From NCBI GenBank assembly GCA_022661535.1, contig JAKULF010000006.1, positions 2,599,001 through 2,663,000 on the forward strand: a stretch of 64,000 nucleotides of DNA, read 5' to 3'. The DNA is from Eutypa lata. Lineage: Eukaryota; Ascomycota; Sordariomycetes; Xylariales; Diatrypaceae. The position numbers and the translations under genes were made by a program. This document shows, one piece after another, positions 14,305-26,800 of the stretch (the stretch's first letter is position 1; the number at the start of each line of letters is the position of its first letter). The notes beneath the pieces are model-generated. The model did not search any database and was not told the origin of the DNA. It was given only the letters and a program-made list of their open reading frames with translations.

Positions 14305-15981
14305 ATGACTGCCCCAGGACGTGAAAGGCATGGTCTGCTTAGTGACCAACGCTCAGATGAACACTTTGGCAATATGATGGCGTCATCTCAGGCTGACCAA
14401 CTCTATGACTTCTGCGCCCGAGCAGTGTGGGAGATCTACGAAGAATGTACATCTATCCTCTCGGCTAGCTCACAGACGGGCAAGACGACAATTTCGCCAT
14501 TATCTGGGTGCGGCCCTGCCTTGATCGATCTTCTCTCGCGGCAAGCATTGCAGGTTCATACCTGTTACGAGTCACCAGATGAAGTCACCAGTAACCCCCC
14601 ACCAGAGAGGCTAGCCCTCATACAAAAAAGACTAGATGATATCATCTCAATCGCATATGGGAAATTCTATGCCTTTCTCTTTCAAGACTTACCGGTGTGC
14701 TGGAGGCAGCTGTATACCGATGCTAGCATATTGAAGTTCTGCTTTACTGTCTTGTACACGCCATATGTTGGTACGCATTCACGGATGTCAAAAAGTCAAC
14801 CCATCGCCATTAGTTCAGTCACATGTGATCTAGGTGAGTTGGTCAAAACTCTGGACTTGGCTATTGTTATGGCCGGAGCTGCTGGCGAGCACAGAGGCAG
14901 ACGGTGGATCGATCAGGCCCTTGAGCTACTTCAGCTCGCCTGGATCAAAGTTGCAGATGAGGGTAGCTTGCCTCCTCCAGGTCGACCACTGAAGAGGACA
15001 AAGCTATCTACGGATTCGATTGCTCATGGCCTAGGCCTCAAAGAGCGTCGCGTAACTGCCTTCTCCACGGATGAGCCATTCACACCCTCTGTGAAGCACC
15101 CTATTAAAACAGTTGATGTTTTGTCAATGGAACAGTTCCAAGCACATATGGATCGACCTCAAAATTCTGGGCTCGGTCCAGAGCCTCTCGTGCTGCGCCA
15201 CGCAATAGACGAATGGCCTGCTTTGACCACATGTCCCTGGAAGGACCCATCATACCTTCTCTCTCAGACCTTTAGTGGTCGACGACTAGTCCCTGTTGAA
15301 ATCGGACGGAGCTATGTTGACGCAGGCTGGGGCCAGAAGCTCATCAGTTTTGGCGAACTACTAGAGGACTACATAGACCCTACTTTATCTAAGGGCAAGG
15401 GAAAAGTCGAAGCTACCGATGAGAGTCAAGATTCTCCTGCAACAACAGCTCCACCTGTAGCATATTTAGCCCAACACCCATTATTCAGTCAACTTCCAGC
15501 TCTGCGCAGTAATATCCTCATACCAGACTACTGCTACACATCACCGCCTCCACACCCGACCAACCCTAGGATGGACCAGCCGGAGCTTGATGAACCTCTT
15601 CTCAATGCATGGTTTGGGCCGCCGGGTACCATCACGCCACTGCATACTGATCCGTACCACAACGTTCTTGCGCAAGTTGTCGGGCGCAAATACGTAAGAT
15701 TATATTCCCCGCTGGAGACATATCGGATGCGCGCTCGTGGAAAAGAAGATGGTGTCGAGATGGGTAATACTAGTCTTATTGATGTGGGGGTAGTCGAGGG
15801 ATGGGATATCGCCCCCTTCGATGATGAGATGACAAATGCGCAACATATAGCAGCCTTCAAGGACGTGCCGTTTGTCGACTGCATCCTGGAGCCCGGCGAC
15901 CTCCTCTACATTCCTATTGGATGGTGGCATTACGTGCGAGGTCTCAGTGTGAGCTTCAGCGTAAGCTTTTGGTGGAACTAA
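14305..15981 (+). CDS. JmjC/cupin_8 domain protein, KDM8 (JMJD5)-like
   Basis: A single uninterrupted frame of 558 residues encodes an Fe(II)/2-oxoglutarate-dependent oxygenase fold. The JmjC part occupies roughly residues 290-558. The iron ligands are visible as H447-T-D449 in a GTITPLHTDPYHN context and H542 in GWWHYVRG. The LNAWFGPPGT and EPGDLLYIPIGWWHYV blocks are typical of the JMJD5/KDM8 and cupin_8 group, whose members hydroxylate or clip proteins, including histones. Residues 1-280 are a helical N-terminal region that I do not recognise. An in-frame Met at residue 24 is a possible alternative start. The ATG lies only about 165 bp from the edge of the RIP-mutated block, yet the frame is intact and has normal base composition. 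The actual substrate cannot be told from the sequence. Confidence 0.88.
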   Translation: MTAPGRERHGLLSDQRSDEHFGNMMASSQADQLYDFCARAVWEIYEECTSILSASSQTGKTTISPLSGCGPALIDLLSRQALQVHTCYESPDEVTSNPPPERLALIQKRLDDIISIAYGKFYAFLFQDLPVCWRQLYTDASILKFCFTVLYTPYVGTHSRMSKSQPIAISSVTCDLGELVKTLDLAIVMAGAAGEHRGRRWIDQALELLQLAWIKVADEGSLPPPGRPLKRTKLSTDSIAHGLGLKERRVTAFSTDEPFTPSVKHPIKTVDVLSMEQFQAHMDRPQNSGLGPEPLVLRHAIDEWPALTTCPWKDPSYLLSQTFSGRRLVPVEIGRSYVDAGWGQKLISFGELLEDYIDPTLSKGKGKVEATDESQDSPATTAPPVAYLAQHPLFSQLPALRSNILIPDYCYTSPPPHPTNPRMDQPELDEPLLNAWFGPPGTITPLHTDPYHNVLAQVVGRKYVRLYSPLETYRMRARGKEDGVEMGNTSLIDVGVVEGWDIAPFDDEMTNAQHIAAFKDVPFVDCILEPGDLLYIPIGWWHYVRGLSVSFSVSFWWN

Positions 15982-18154
15982 AGTCCTGGTTCACATGGAG
16001 CATCGACTTCAGGGTTCGCATCGTCAGTATAGACCATCCCAAATCAATCCCATACTAAACTTACCCGATGCGCACTATTCTGAGGTCCTGTCGTATAACG
16101 AGCAATCATTCGCCCATTTACTTGCGAATACAGCTCATTGGAATATCCGGCTATTTCGGCCGCGGGCAAGTCAATCGATCCTTGATCGTGGAACTTCCCA
16201 CAAATCTCTCCAGACCAGAAGGGAAGGACGACGAAATCCCTGTCCGATCTGGTCGCTTCTTTTACTTAGACGCGACAATATCATATTCACGTTCACCTGC
16301 TATACAAGATCCCGACTTCGGTGTCCACAAGATAAATCTATGCGCCTCAATTTTGACATCTGATCCCGACAGGAATTTGACAATGGCACTTTGCTGCTAA
16401 AAATGCCAGTTGAATTTTGTCGGCAATATTCTCTAAACAATTAACGCTTAGTAAAAGCCTCGAGGAGAGGTGAGCTGGACGCCACGTAATAGCAGCCGCT
16501 TGAGGCACAGCATTTACCTATCCCAAAAAGTGCAGGTGGAAATTCCCCAGGCCTAACCTGTGTCTCGACTTACTACACGCGGCGCGGGGACAGGTCTAGA
16601 GCACGAATTTAATTGCGACAAGGTATCGAATGGCGTTCAGTTTGACCTCTGTTTTGTTGTTCACCTGAATTATTTAAGCAGCATCCTCATTAGGCCAGCC
16701 TGTCAGACTCACCTTACGATAACTGCGCCTGGGCAATTATAGGACAACGGATTCCGCCTCAAACATTAGATCAGATGGCTTGACTGGAAAGCGTCCCTAC
16801 CCCAAGGTTATCTATCCATGGAATATTGTCATTTGCGTACGCACAAGTTTCATTGTGGACATTGTTCACAGTAGTAGGAATAGGTCTTTGGACCTACTTA
16901 TATCCTCACATTTTAGAGAGCTACAAAGTAAGCGACCACTTATAGTCCACTCGGTCCCGGACGAGAATGCGACCGTAATCACTATAATCCCAGGGGTTCC
17001 ACCGTCGAATGTCGATCTGGGCTAAGCCTTTAATTCTCCATCATAACCTAGTTACATATGATCTATTAATGGAGATCGTGCTAAGGCTGAGAAGAGGAAA
17101 ACGTGGAAACGCCCGATCCGGCTTAAGCCACTTCGTCAGACTGCTTGCTTACTTACTATAAGGATCCGGATTAAGCAAGACCTAACCTAACTACTAGCTA
17201 GGTGCAATTTATACATTGAATCAAGTCTCATTCATATTTTTACATCGTTAATAGTGGTGAGACCAACCGGACATTATACGATGGATGCAGATTCGATCCT
17301 GGGGTCGGAAATGTAAATGACATGAGTTCGACGTTGACTGGATCTCGGGTCTCAGCCGGATCATCATCCACCAGCTAACTGGCTCCTTATCTATGTTACC
17401 TTTCTAAGGCTGAGGATGTAACATGCGGTTTCTTCCATTGGTCGCCTGGAAATTGCGATTGTTCAGCTCTTGTAACAGCCACTCGGGCATTCTAGACTGG
17501 ACATCTGTACTTTTTGTCACCACCATGTTTATTCGATTTGCTTTTGCACTTTCACCGTGATGCTCCATGGTCTCTTGTAAACTCTAAGCTTAAAATGCCC
17601 ACCTCATGGCCTAGGCGAGGTCCTTTCCCGCTAATTTACGATCGATTACTAGGATCGACGAGCTGAGGACCTAAATCCGCGAGGCCCGACGGGGGGGAAC
17701 TGCGCAAGGCGCGCGACCTTCCCCTTCCGGAGCCATCGTGAGGTCTGATTTTTCCTACAACAGAAGAGCAGCCTTTTTGGGGGATGTCGCTCCGAGTGGA
17801 CCACACGGGTTCTAGACGCCGTCAGAGTTTCTCGATCCAGAGGCAACCATGTTTCAAGACCTGATCCCCGTCCGGGGTGGTAGGAGTATAAAAGACATCC
17901 CAATCCCAGACGTATGGGACTCCTGAAGGAACCACCGACGATCTTCTCTAGCACGCCAGCTAACTTACCTACCACTCTTTGGTGTTTATTCACACCTAGC
18001 CATTCCTTTGGAAATCTGTTAACTTCATACACTCCTTCATGGTTCATACGAACCAGACACTCCTTACTACCCTCTATCATTAAATCAAAATCACTCTCTT
18101 GTAAAAAGAATTGCTATTGCTGGACAAAATCGCCTACAATACCCACACATAAAA
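15982..18154. other. Intergenic, no gene seen
   Basis: About 2.2 kb separate the JmjC gene from the secreted-protein gene. Open frames here are short, unlike any family I know and broken by stops. The only regulatory element I can support is the TATA box at 17887. The rest looks like unconstrained DNA of ordinary composition. Confidence 0.6.
17887..17894 (+). promoter_or_regulatory. TATA box of the secreted-protein gene
   Basis: TATAAAAG follows a C-rich stretch and precedes the ATG at 18155 by 268 bp. With a start site about 30 bp downstream, this implies a 5' leader of roughly 235 nt. Strong TATA boxes are common in highly regulated fungal secretome genes. Confidence 0.55.
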
Positions 18155-19124
18155 ATGTTCTCCTCCAAATTATCTATAGCTCTCTTCGGGCTTCTAGGCC
18201 TTGCCGCCGCCGTTTCGGCCGCCAACCTCCAAGCGTAAGTCCCCTCTAGCATTCGAAAATATACGGAATCCCTGGTTACTAACAATTGTCCTAGTGAGAC
18301 GGTAGCCCGCAGCGATGAGTCTCACTTGGTCGCCCGAGGCCCCGACTGCAACAACCTGGCCTCCGGTCTGACCCTGGAAGATTGCGAGCACATCTCCGGC
18401 ATCGGCATGGCCAACCAGGGTATCAACCCGACTTCCAACAACGGGCTAATCTGGATCGGCAACGATGGCGACTACACCTTCACCTTCACGAACGGTGCTA
18501 GCAACAATGTCCCGGTGACTGTCGTCATCTGGAACTTCCCTGCTGGGGACTATGAAGGTAAGATAAGATATATCTCCACTATGGAAAGCTTGGTCAATAG
18601 AGGGAAGGCGAATATGAGATATAGGAGAAAGAGAGAGCTAACGCGGGACCCAACCAACCACAGCATCCTTCATGAACGTCCGCCAGCCGCAGATCTCGTA
18701 CTCGCTGCCGACGGCCAACACGTCGGTGACGATCTCAATAGCGCGGGACATCTCGGGCGGGTTCGCGTCGCTGCAGGGCCACGCGACGACGCTGTCGCAG
18801 TGGGGCCAGATCTACAACACGTGGGGCGAGTTCACGACGGGCGACTGGGCCACGATCGACGTCAGCCGCCTCGTCAACATGTCGGGCAACGACATGGAGA
18901 TCACGGTCCGCGACAACGGCTGCGTCTCCAACATGGACCAGTGCTCCTTCTGGTGCAAGAACAACCTCAACGAGTGCGGCGACTCGGGCACCTACGACCT
19001 CGTCAACTGCGACAACGGCTCCCAGCCCGGCGCCACCTACGGCTCCTACGACGGCGTCAACCCCGATGGCGGGTGCCAGGGCTGGGGCGCCAACGGCCAC
19101 GTCGATGTCGTTCTCCGGGATTAA
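18155..19124 (+). CDS. Small cysteine-rich secreted protein
   Basis: Three exons, 18155-18234, 18295-18557 and 18664-19124, give 267 residues. Intron 1 has a TACTAAC branch site and intron 2 a GCTAAC site; both use GT-AG. The protein starts with a clear signal peptide (MFSSKLSIALFGLLGLAAAV, cleavage near residues 22-23). A short polar segment ends at HLVAR, followed by a domain with eight cysteines in C-x2-C-poor spacing, rich in Gly, Asn and Asp. The arrangement resembles fungal secreted proteins sometimes labelled 'effector 5', but I hold that match at low confidence and assign no function. Exon 3 is much more GC-rich than the flanks. The gene lies about 4 kb from the RIP block, a setting typical of fast-evolving secreted proteins. 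It could equally be a saprotrophic cell-wall or surface protein. Confidence 0.8.
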
Positions 19125-21000
19125 GGGGATCGATCGTTTTTCTTCCCCCCTCCTCCATCTTCTCCTTCCGTGGCGATTGCTTGATTGACTGACAATCTAT
19201 CGCCACGTCTTTTTGTCTTTTGTCTTTGGTTTTGGGGCTGTGGTGTTTATCGGGTGGGCGGGTGTTGGATGATTGGATGATTGACGCAGCAGTTTACGGC
19301 TTCGTCATGTGGGCTTTTTGGTGTATACTACTTCCTTCTACCTTCGCTGTACATATTTTCGATAGATGCTTCAATGCATGTACATACAATCGCTACCAAA
19401 CTTTTCGCAACGTGCCGTTCGTGTCTTGACGGTCTCTTGACGTTCAAAAGGGGTATTATTTAGTGGGGGGAGGGGTGGTTTCATGGCCACTCCCTATAAG
19501 CGTCCAGCTTAGACACTGCAAGGCGCACGGCTGTACTGGTTTTTAGGCGATGATATAATATATGCTAGGTGAGGTGCTGGTCTATATGTTCCCCTAGCTC
19601 GTATGACACTTACATATAAGTGGGTTATAACTTGCCGGGCTTTTTGGTAGGAGCGAAATCTCTCTCGGCCTCTCAAGTTGACAGCTTGTGCTTCACCAGA
19701 AGGTGTCAACACCATTCATCCCAAGGTTATTTATCCCATTTCATTACTAAACACATATCAATCCAAGGTCGCTTTAACTAACCTTAAGTCCAGGAGCATT
19801 ACCGCATTCTAGTGAAGAGCGTATTTGATCTAAATCGGATCACTGCTACGGTCTTCAAGGGATCTAGCAAATGCCGTGTAATTTATAACCACCTGTAGCC
19901 CTTTTATACGAGATAACATACTAACGTATCGGTGTTGTTGGTTTAACTTAGAATGGTATGCTTCTATGTTGTGATCAAATAGTGAATGGTTACAACATAC
20001 GTACAAAAACCATACCTAGTTCCTGATCGTTCGGCTGTTGGAGAACCGACTAGTTAGCCATTAGGCTCCCGTGTGAAAGAAAAGAAGAAGAAGAAGAAAG
20101 GCTTCAGCCTTGGTTTCGCAGTCCTAGTCAACTGCCAAGCCAAACATTCGTCTTACAGCCGATGACTCAATTCTTGACATATGGCTAAGCCTTGGTCTTC
20201 AGCACATGACTGAATACACCAGTATGCCGCAAGGTAAGGTGCCTATTTAGAGTATTTCGAACCGGTCGCCCAGCATCTACTCTAGCTAGAAGATCGTCTA
20301 ATAAGACCTAACATCGGCGGGGGTAGGGTAGGATGAGGCTGTGTTTAATATATCGACGCAACTCTGACACGGCAAACTTTGGGAAGCATGTGTGGCAGCA
20401 ATTTTTCATAAGGGCTAAGAGAAATCAATTATCACACATCACCCGCCAAGGATCTTGATATTGAACGATGTTGGAAATTACAAGTAGCTATACCTATTAT
20501 TTCCTAATTGGGAAGAGCACAGCCCTACACATTGGCAGCGTTCTATTCGACTAAGAGCGTTTACCTAATTTATATTGGTCAATGCGAGACTATACTGATT
20601 CCTTGTTATAGGTAAGAGCAGCGGGGCAAGTCACGATCCCCGGATCCGCGTATCTGCACTTCTGGGACCCCACTTTGGGCCAAGCACCAATCACAGGCAC
20701 CGAATTCGAGCGCTGCAACCACCGTTCTAGCATATTGTGCCTTTGTAGGGCTCACCCGGGATGGTCCGGCTGTGACTATCGTGATTTGCCTTGGGCCCTT
20801 GGCTCAGGCTCAGCTGCGTCAGCAGAGAAGGGCAATGTAGTCCTAGAAGCTTATGGACCGCGTCTCGTCATGACGAGCACAGGCTCTCTTATTCCTATAA
20901 AAGGGCGCTGTTCCGGGAGCTATGTAGGACAGGTATTCACTTGCTCAGCTCCATCATCTCCTATAGCCCTAAAGTCAGCCCCCCCTATCTATCGGCTACA
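19125..21000. other. Intergenic, GAA tract and TATA box only
   Basis: No coding region is recognisable in these 1.9 kb. A purine (GAA)n tract lies at about 20078-20100, and the TATA box of the downstream hydrolase at 20896. Confidence 0.6.
20896..20903 (+). promoter_or_regulatory. TATA box of the TAP-family hydrolase gene
   Basis: TATAAAAG lies 105 bp upstream of the ATG at 21001. This suits a leader of about 70 nt and supports that ATG over the longer non-coding frames that run through this stretch. Confidence 0.55.
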
Positions 21001-23417
21001 ATGGGTTTCTTTCAGAATTCGCTCCTAGTGACCCTCCTCGGCGTCACGCAGGGTTACAGTAAATACACGACCTCGAAGATACAATGGGGCCCCTGTGACG
21101 ATATCGAAATCAACAGCACCATCCCCTATGACTGCAGCGACATACGAGTACCTCTCGACTACACCAAGCCAGAGTCTAATGAAACACTGACGCTACAGCT
21201 ACTCAGGCTCCCGGCAGTGGTCCAGCCTTCCCTGGGTAGCATCCAGCTCAACTTCGGCGGCCCGGGCGAGGCGGGAAGAGGAAGCCTCGTTCAACTAGGA
21301 GCCACACTACAAGCGTAAGCTTTCTATCTACTCTTCAGAGCCCCTTAGAATGAAACAAGAGGGGAACCTAGTCTACACCAAATGCTGATCTCATGGATAT
21401 AGACTCTCCGGCGGGTCCTATGACCTCGTCGCCTTCGACCCACGGTAAGCAATGAGAGAGCGAGCTCCATCGAATTTTAAGGGGCCTCGAGAAGGCGCAC
21501 ATATCACTGACTGGGTACCTACCTATCTATTGTAGTGGCACTGGTAACACCATCGATTTCGTGTGCTACGAGAACGACATCGAGATGCTCACATCGCTAT
21601 ACGAGCAGCAGCAGCTAGGCAACTCCTCCGAAGTTGCGCTAGGCCGACAATGGGCCTGGGCATCCACTGAGGCCAACCGGTGTCAGGAGAGGGCGGCGGT
21701 GAACGGGTCCCTTCTCAGCACGGCGTTCGTCGCGAGGGACTTGATGCAAGTCGCGGAGGCGCTGGAAGACGACGGTTTGCTGCGGTACTGGGGTGAGTTA
21801 CAACTTTCCCAACTAAGGGTTGAGATATTCGAGGATACCAGTTGGTGGCTGATAATGAATGATGACAACTAGGCTTCTCGTACGGCACAACGTTGGGCGC
21901 CACCGTCGCCGCAATGTTCGCTGATAGGATTGAGCAGATGGTCCTGGACGGCGTTCAAAACCCCCATGAATATTATCACGCACATGCGTAAGTTCTCACC
22001 CAGCTATCCGCATATGATCATCTACCCACCTATCTATATTGTCTGTCTACCCCTGGGTGTGACAGGTAGGCAGGTAGATAGATAGATGAATTAGATCCTG
22101 TCAATATTTCCTTTGCCATCAGATACACCTACTAACATTTACCCCTTTCCACTCCCCACCCAACAGCGATTTCGAAGAATGGACCGACTCCGACAAAGTC
22201 TTCTCGGCCATCTTCAGCGGCTGTGTGGCCTCCCCCTCCAACTGCGCCATGGCACTCGACTCGCAAAACAACACGAGAACAGCAGCTGAGCTCGAAGCCG
22301 CGGTCTGGGACATCCTGTGGGGGCTCAAGCAGCGGCCCCTCGCGCTCGGGAAATACGTACTGGACTACAGCACGCTGAAGGGCTTCCTGACGTCGAACCT
22401 GTACGACGCGGCGGGGTGGCCGGCCCTGGCGCAGACCCTCGCCCTGCTGCTCGAAAACGACATCCCCGCCCTGACCGCCTGGGCCGAGGCCCTGTTCGCC
22501 TCCAGCAGCAACAACTACGACGCCGTGCGCGCCGCGGCCCGCACCACGTACGCCCTCATGGGCATCCATTGCGGGGAGCGGACGGCGCGGGCCGGTTCGT
22601 TCGAGGAGATCTTGCCCAGTGCCGAGAGGCTGTTCGACACGAGTCGTAGTATGGGCGATCTGACGACGCTCTTGACGATGGTGTGCGCGCAGGTAAAGCA
22701 GCTTCCCCCATTTTTCTTTTTTGAAACTTGCATACCATCCATGCCTTGGAAGTATTATAATTCTTGGGTTATCGTGATAATATCCATCCCTCCTACGCCC
22801 CAAAAGGGGGAAATGAAAGGAGCAATTACTAATTTCAGATGAATGATGATAGTGGCAAATCGAGCCCCGCGAGCGCTACGAGGGTTCCTTCGACGGCGTG
22901 CAGACCCGAAACCCGGTTCTCTTCGTCGGAAACACATACGATGCGCACACGCCGCTCGTATCGGCACGGAACGTGAGCGCCGGGTTCGCGGGCAGCGTCG
23001 TGCTGGAGGTCAATGGCTATGGTGTAAGTTAACCAACCCTACCCAAGTACCTATTACTTTTATAAGCATCGTGATATTATTCCTAAGCGGATGCTGTTTG
23101 TTGCTGTTGCTGTTGCTGTTGCTATTAAGTATGAATAACCAAATAAATAAACTGACGGATGAATGGATGAATAGCACTCTTCTCTCGCAGCACCTTCGCT
23201 CTGCACCATCCAGAGGACATCCGCGTACTGGCTGAATGGCACTCTTCCCGACCCCGGAACCGTCTGCGAGGTGGATGCGCCGCTGTACTCGAACGTCACC
23301 TGGGGCGATGTCATCCAGGCTGCTGCGGGAAATAGCACATCTGCGCCGTCGCTTGCCCGCAGAGATGTTCAATATATCCCTAACGTAGGGCGTATCTTCG
23401 GTCAAGGCCGGGTGTGA
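21001..23417 (+). CDS. Secreted TAP-family alpha/beta hydrolase (S33-type peptidase)
   Basis: Seven exons (21001-21314, 21403-21444, 21536-21792, 21873-21987, 22167-22692, 22853-23023, 23175-23417) join in phase to 555 residues. A signal peptide covers about residues 1-18. The family landmarks are all present: the oxyanion-side LNFGGPGEAG, the FDPRGTGNT block, nucleophile S207 in GFSYGT, and a C-terminal TAP-like domain with acid D448 in VGNTYDAHTP and histidine H476 in GYGHSSLAAPSLC. The sequence ends with the usual LNGTLPDPGTVC segment. Family members are secreted or vacuolar exopeptidases releasing N-terminal residues (tripeptidyl or prolyl aminopeptidase type), so a role in external protein breakdown is likely. 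Intron 5 needs an unusual acceptor, described under findings. Specificity is not predictable from sequence. Confidence 0.88.
23098..23123 (+). repeat. (TTGCTG)n microsatellite in an intron
   Basis: About four units of TTGCTG lie within intron 6 of the TAP-family hydrolase gene, upstream of the acceptor at 23174. Confidence 0.8.
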
Positions 23418-23879
23418 GCGGCGAAATGGTTTGCTGCTTGTGAGTCGGTTGGGTATTGGGAGGGGTGTGATCCCCTCTCTAATACTAAATATGTTATAAA
23501 ACTACTCTTCTCTAAGATCTGGTTAATTCCTCATGTATTTTTGAAAACAATAATTAGTTTCTACTTGTGATATTCGCCACGAACCTTCTATATACGGCTC
23601 CGTGTCTTAGCTTAGATCCTCCTAAAAACGAAGAATAGCAAGTGAAGTAAAATAATCTTGATTTAAATATTATCCAACTCCACGATGCAACCTGACAATG
23701 AACCGAATAATTCGCTAGCTCATCTCACTTGAAAGTAAACCAAGATATAGACACACTTGGATAATTCCTTCCAACTCAGAGGTATCTCTTAATATGCTAT
23801 CTATCATCACCATTACTACATGTACTTAGCTAATGCACAAAACACTGCAACGACCTAAATATATTTTCCCCTTTTTCTT
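23418..23879. other. Convergent intergenic spacer
   Basis: 462 bp lie between the 3' ends of the hydrolase (+) and Prp22 (-) genes. The DNA is AT-leaning, as expected for two facing 3' UTRs. I see no gene or defined terminator. Confidence 0.6.
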
Positions 23880-26800
23880 TTAACCCCACGTACCACCGCC
23901 TCCACCCGACCGACCCGTCTTGCGCTGGGCGCTCAACCGCCAGTCGTCCTCGCCCGCGAACTTGTTGTAGAGGGGCTGGATGCGCTCGGCCTTCTTGCGC
24001 TTGCTGAGGCGGTCGGAGGGCGCGACCTTGAAGAAGGTCGGGGCGGCCTGGACGAGCCACTTGGGCTCGATGCTGGTGGTGCAGTGCATGTACTCCTTGG
24101 TGGTCAGCACGAGCGTGTGGTAGATGACCCACTCGGCCTGCTTGCCGAACAGCGCCGAGCTGGGGTGCAGGTAGACGGGGGTGCCCTCGATCAGGGTCTT
24201 GTACCCCTCCTGGGGGTCCTTGCGCGCCGCGTTGCGGAAGAAGCCCGCGCACAGCGCCTGCCGCACCTTCTGCGTGTCGCGCCCGCACGACGCGATCGGG
24301 TGCCGGTACCGCTCCATGATGCGGATGATCTGGTCGCGCACGTCCTTGGCCCGCTTCATCGACCGCGCCTGGATGAAGTTCTCGAAGCACCAGGGCGCCG
24401 AGAAGCCGCTCTGCTTCCACGCGTTGTAGACGTTCAGCAGGGTGAGGTGGTCCCCGTGCGGGTCGTGGAACTTGGCCTTCTTCTGATCCGCTTGCTGCTG
24501 CTTCTCCTTCGGCCGGTAGAAGATCGTCTGCAGGTTTAGCATGGCGACGATGCTGAGGATCTCGTCGGAGCAGCCGAGGTCAGTCGCTGCGATGAGAACT
24601 TTCGCCAGGGAAGGTTCCATGGGGAAGTCGGCCATCTTGCGACCAAGTCGAGTGAGCAGACCCTCGTCATCCTATGAGAACTGAGGTTAGTACGATTGTT
24701 GTGAGGTTCAGTAGGGGGGATCTCATTAATCTAGAAATCATGTAAGCGGAAGAATTGATCGCTAGGACTACTTACTAAAGCCGAAAGGGCATAAAGTTCT
24801 TCGAGGGCTGTTAACATCGTATTGGTCGGTGGGGGGTCCATGAAGTCGAAGTGGATGAGATCGTTGATGCCCATTGCCTTAAGCATCAATATAGTCATAG
24901 ACAGGTTTTGACGCTGGATTTCTGGGATTGAAGTCGGCAACATTTCCGTCTGGAATGCTGCTTCGGTGTAGAGCCTGAAGCACTTTCCAGGACCCGTCCG
25001 TCCCGCACGACCGGCACGTTGGTTAGCTTGTGCCTGAGAAATTGGCGTTACCACGAGCGAGTCCATGCCTAGCTTTGGATCTGTGGAATTTAGTTAGCAG
25101 TTGCTTCCAGATTAATATAGGGATGAGTTCTAGATCATGACACTTCTTGAGGCATTAAATGGGTATCCCGGAGACAAGAAAATCGAGGTTCTGAAATGGG
25201 CGAGAACAAGTCTATCCTGAGAAATCACTTACCATAGGCATTCTGCTTCACAAAACCTGGGTCAATCACATAGTAAATATGATCGATCGTAATGGACGTC
25301 TCAGCGATATTCGTAGCCAATACTACCTTCCGGCTACCGGGGGGGGCGGGGTCGAAAATCCTCGATTGCATTTCGTTTGGAAGAGCAGAGTATATGGGGA
25401 GAATAAGAAGCTCAGGGACGTTGGGGCCCAAAGCTTTCATGCGTTCGTACAGAATCTCACACGCCGTGTCGATCTCCTCCTGCCCCGTGAGAAACAGTAA
25501 TATGTCACCGGCGGGCTCAGTGAGATGTATCTGCATTACTGTCACCAGAGCCGCGTCGAGGTAGTCGGATTCTGGTTCGCGAGAATAGAGTATCTCGACT
25601 GGGTACGTTCTACCGGGAATCGTAAAAATGGGACACTCGTTGAAGTACGAGGAGAACTTCTCAGCATCCAATGTCGCTGACGTGACGATGATTTTCAGGT
25701 CAGGCCTCCTTTGCTTCAGCGTCTTCTTCAAAAGCCCAAATAAGACATCAGTTGCGATAGTGCGCTCATGGGCCTCGTCAAGCATAATGACCGAGTATCT
25801 CCTCAGGTCAGGGTCTACCAGAATCTCACGCTGCAGCATGCCGTCGGTCATGTACTTGATCTTGGTGGATGGGCTCGTGCAGTCCTCGAACCGAATCGTA
25901 TATCCGACTTCCTGACCTAACTGACATCCGACCTCCTCAGCAACACGCTTCGCAACGGACATGGCTGCTACACGACGCGGCTGCGTGCATCCTATCACCC
26001 CATTTTCCGTGAATCCGGCTTCAGCTAAGAATTGCGTCAGCTGGGTCGTCTTGCCGGAACCAGTCTCTCCAACAACGATTAGGATTTGGTTTTGCTTAAC
26101 GGCGTCGATAAGTTGATTCCGGAAGGCGTAGACGGGAAGACTTTCCCGCTGTTGCTTAATAGACATAGTTGTACGTTTACCAAAGGATTGGTCCTTCGGT
26201 GCTATAGCGCGTTTCCATTCTGGGACGGCTTCAGGTTTCGCTGCATTCGCCTTCGTATTGCGCAGGTCGCTGGCAAACCTCCTCTGATCCGGATCTGCCA
26301 TCGGATCTTGCCACTGCTGTGAAAGGTCTGTCTTCGACTCCTGCTCGGCCACTTCGGCTTCCTGTTGACGCATTTCCTTTCGTTCCTTAGCTATTCCAGC
26401 GCCTGACATTGCAGCACGATTCAGAGAGCCATCGGGGGCTTTTACAACTCTGATAGGTGACAGTTCTAACGATTGCTTCGTCTGACCGGTCAGAAATGGA
26501 GGCTCCTCTTCTCGGACCTCGATATCAACCTCCTCTTCTAGTTCCATCTCTCCATCTCCTCGTAAGGTTGCGTTATAATCTTCCTCGAGGCCTGGGTAAT
26601 CCGAGGCTTTAGCGACTCCAGATGCAATAAGTTGCCGAATCTCCCACCGCTCCGGTGATGTCATCCTCTTCTTATGCTGCCTAGGTTGGCTAGCATGTTT
26701 AGATAGCGCGTCTAGCTGCGTTTCTACATGGCCACCAAGGCCTCTGCTACCAAGAGCCTCCATATTTGCACCTGTCTCTATACGAGCTTGAGGTTGTAGA

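Noticed and set aside
17649..18080. 143-codon frame on the minus strand
   Set aside because: It runs antisense through the promoter and leader of the secreted-protein gene and has no recognisable domain.
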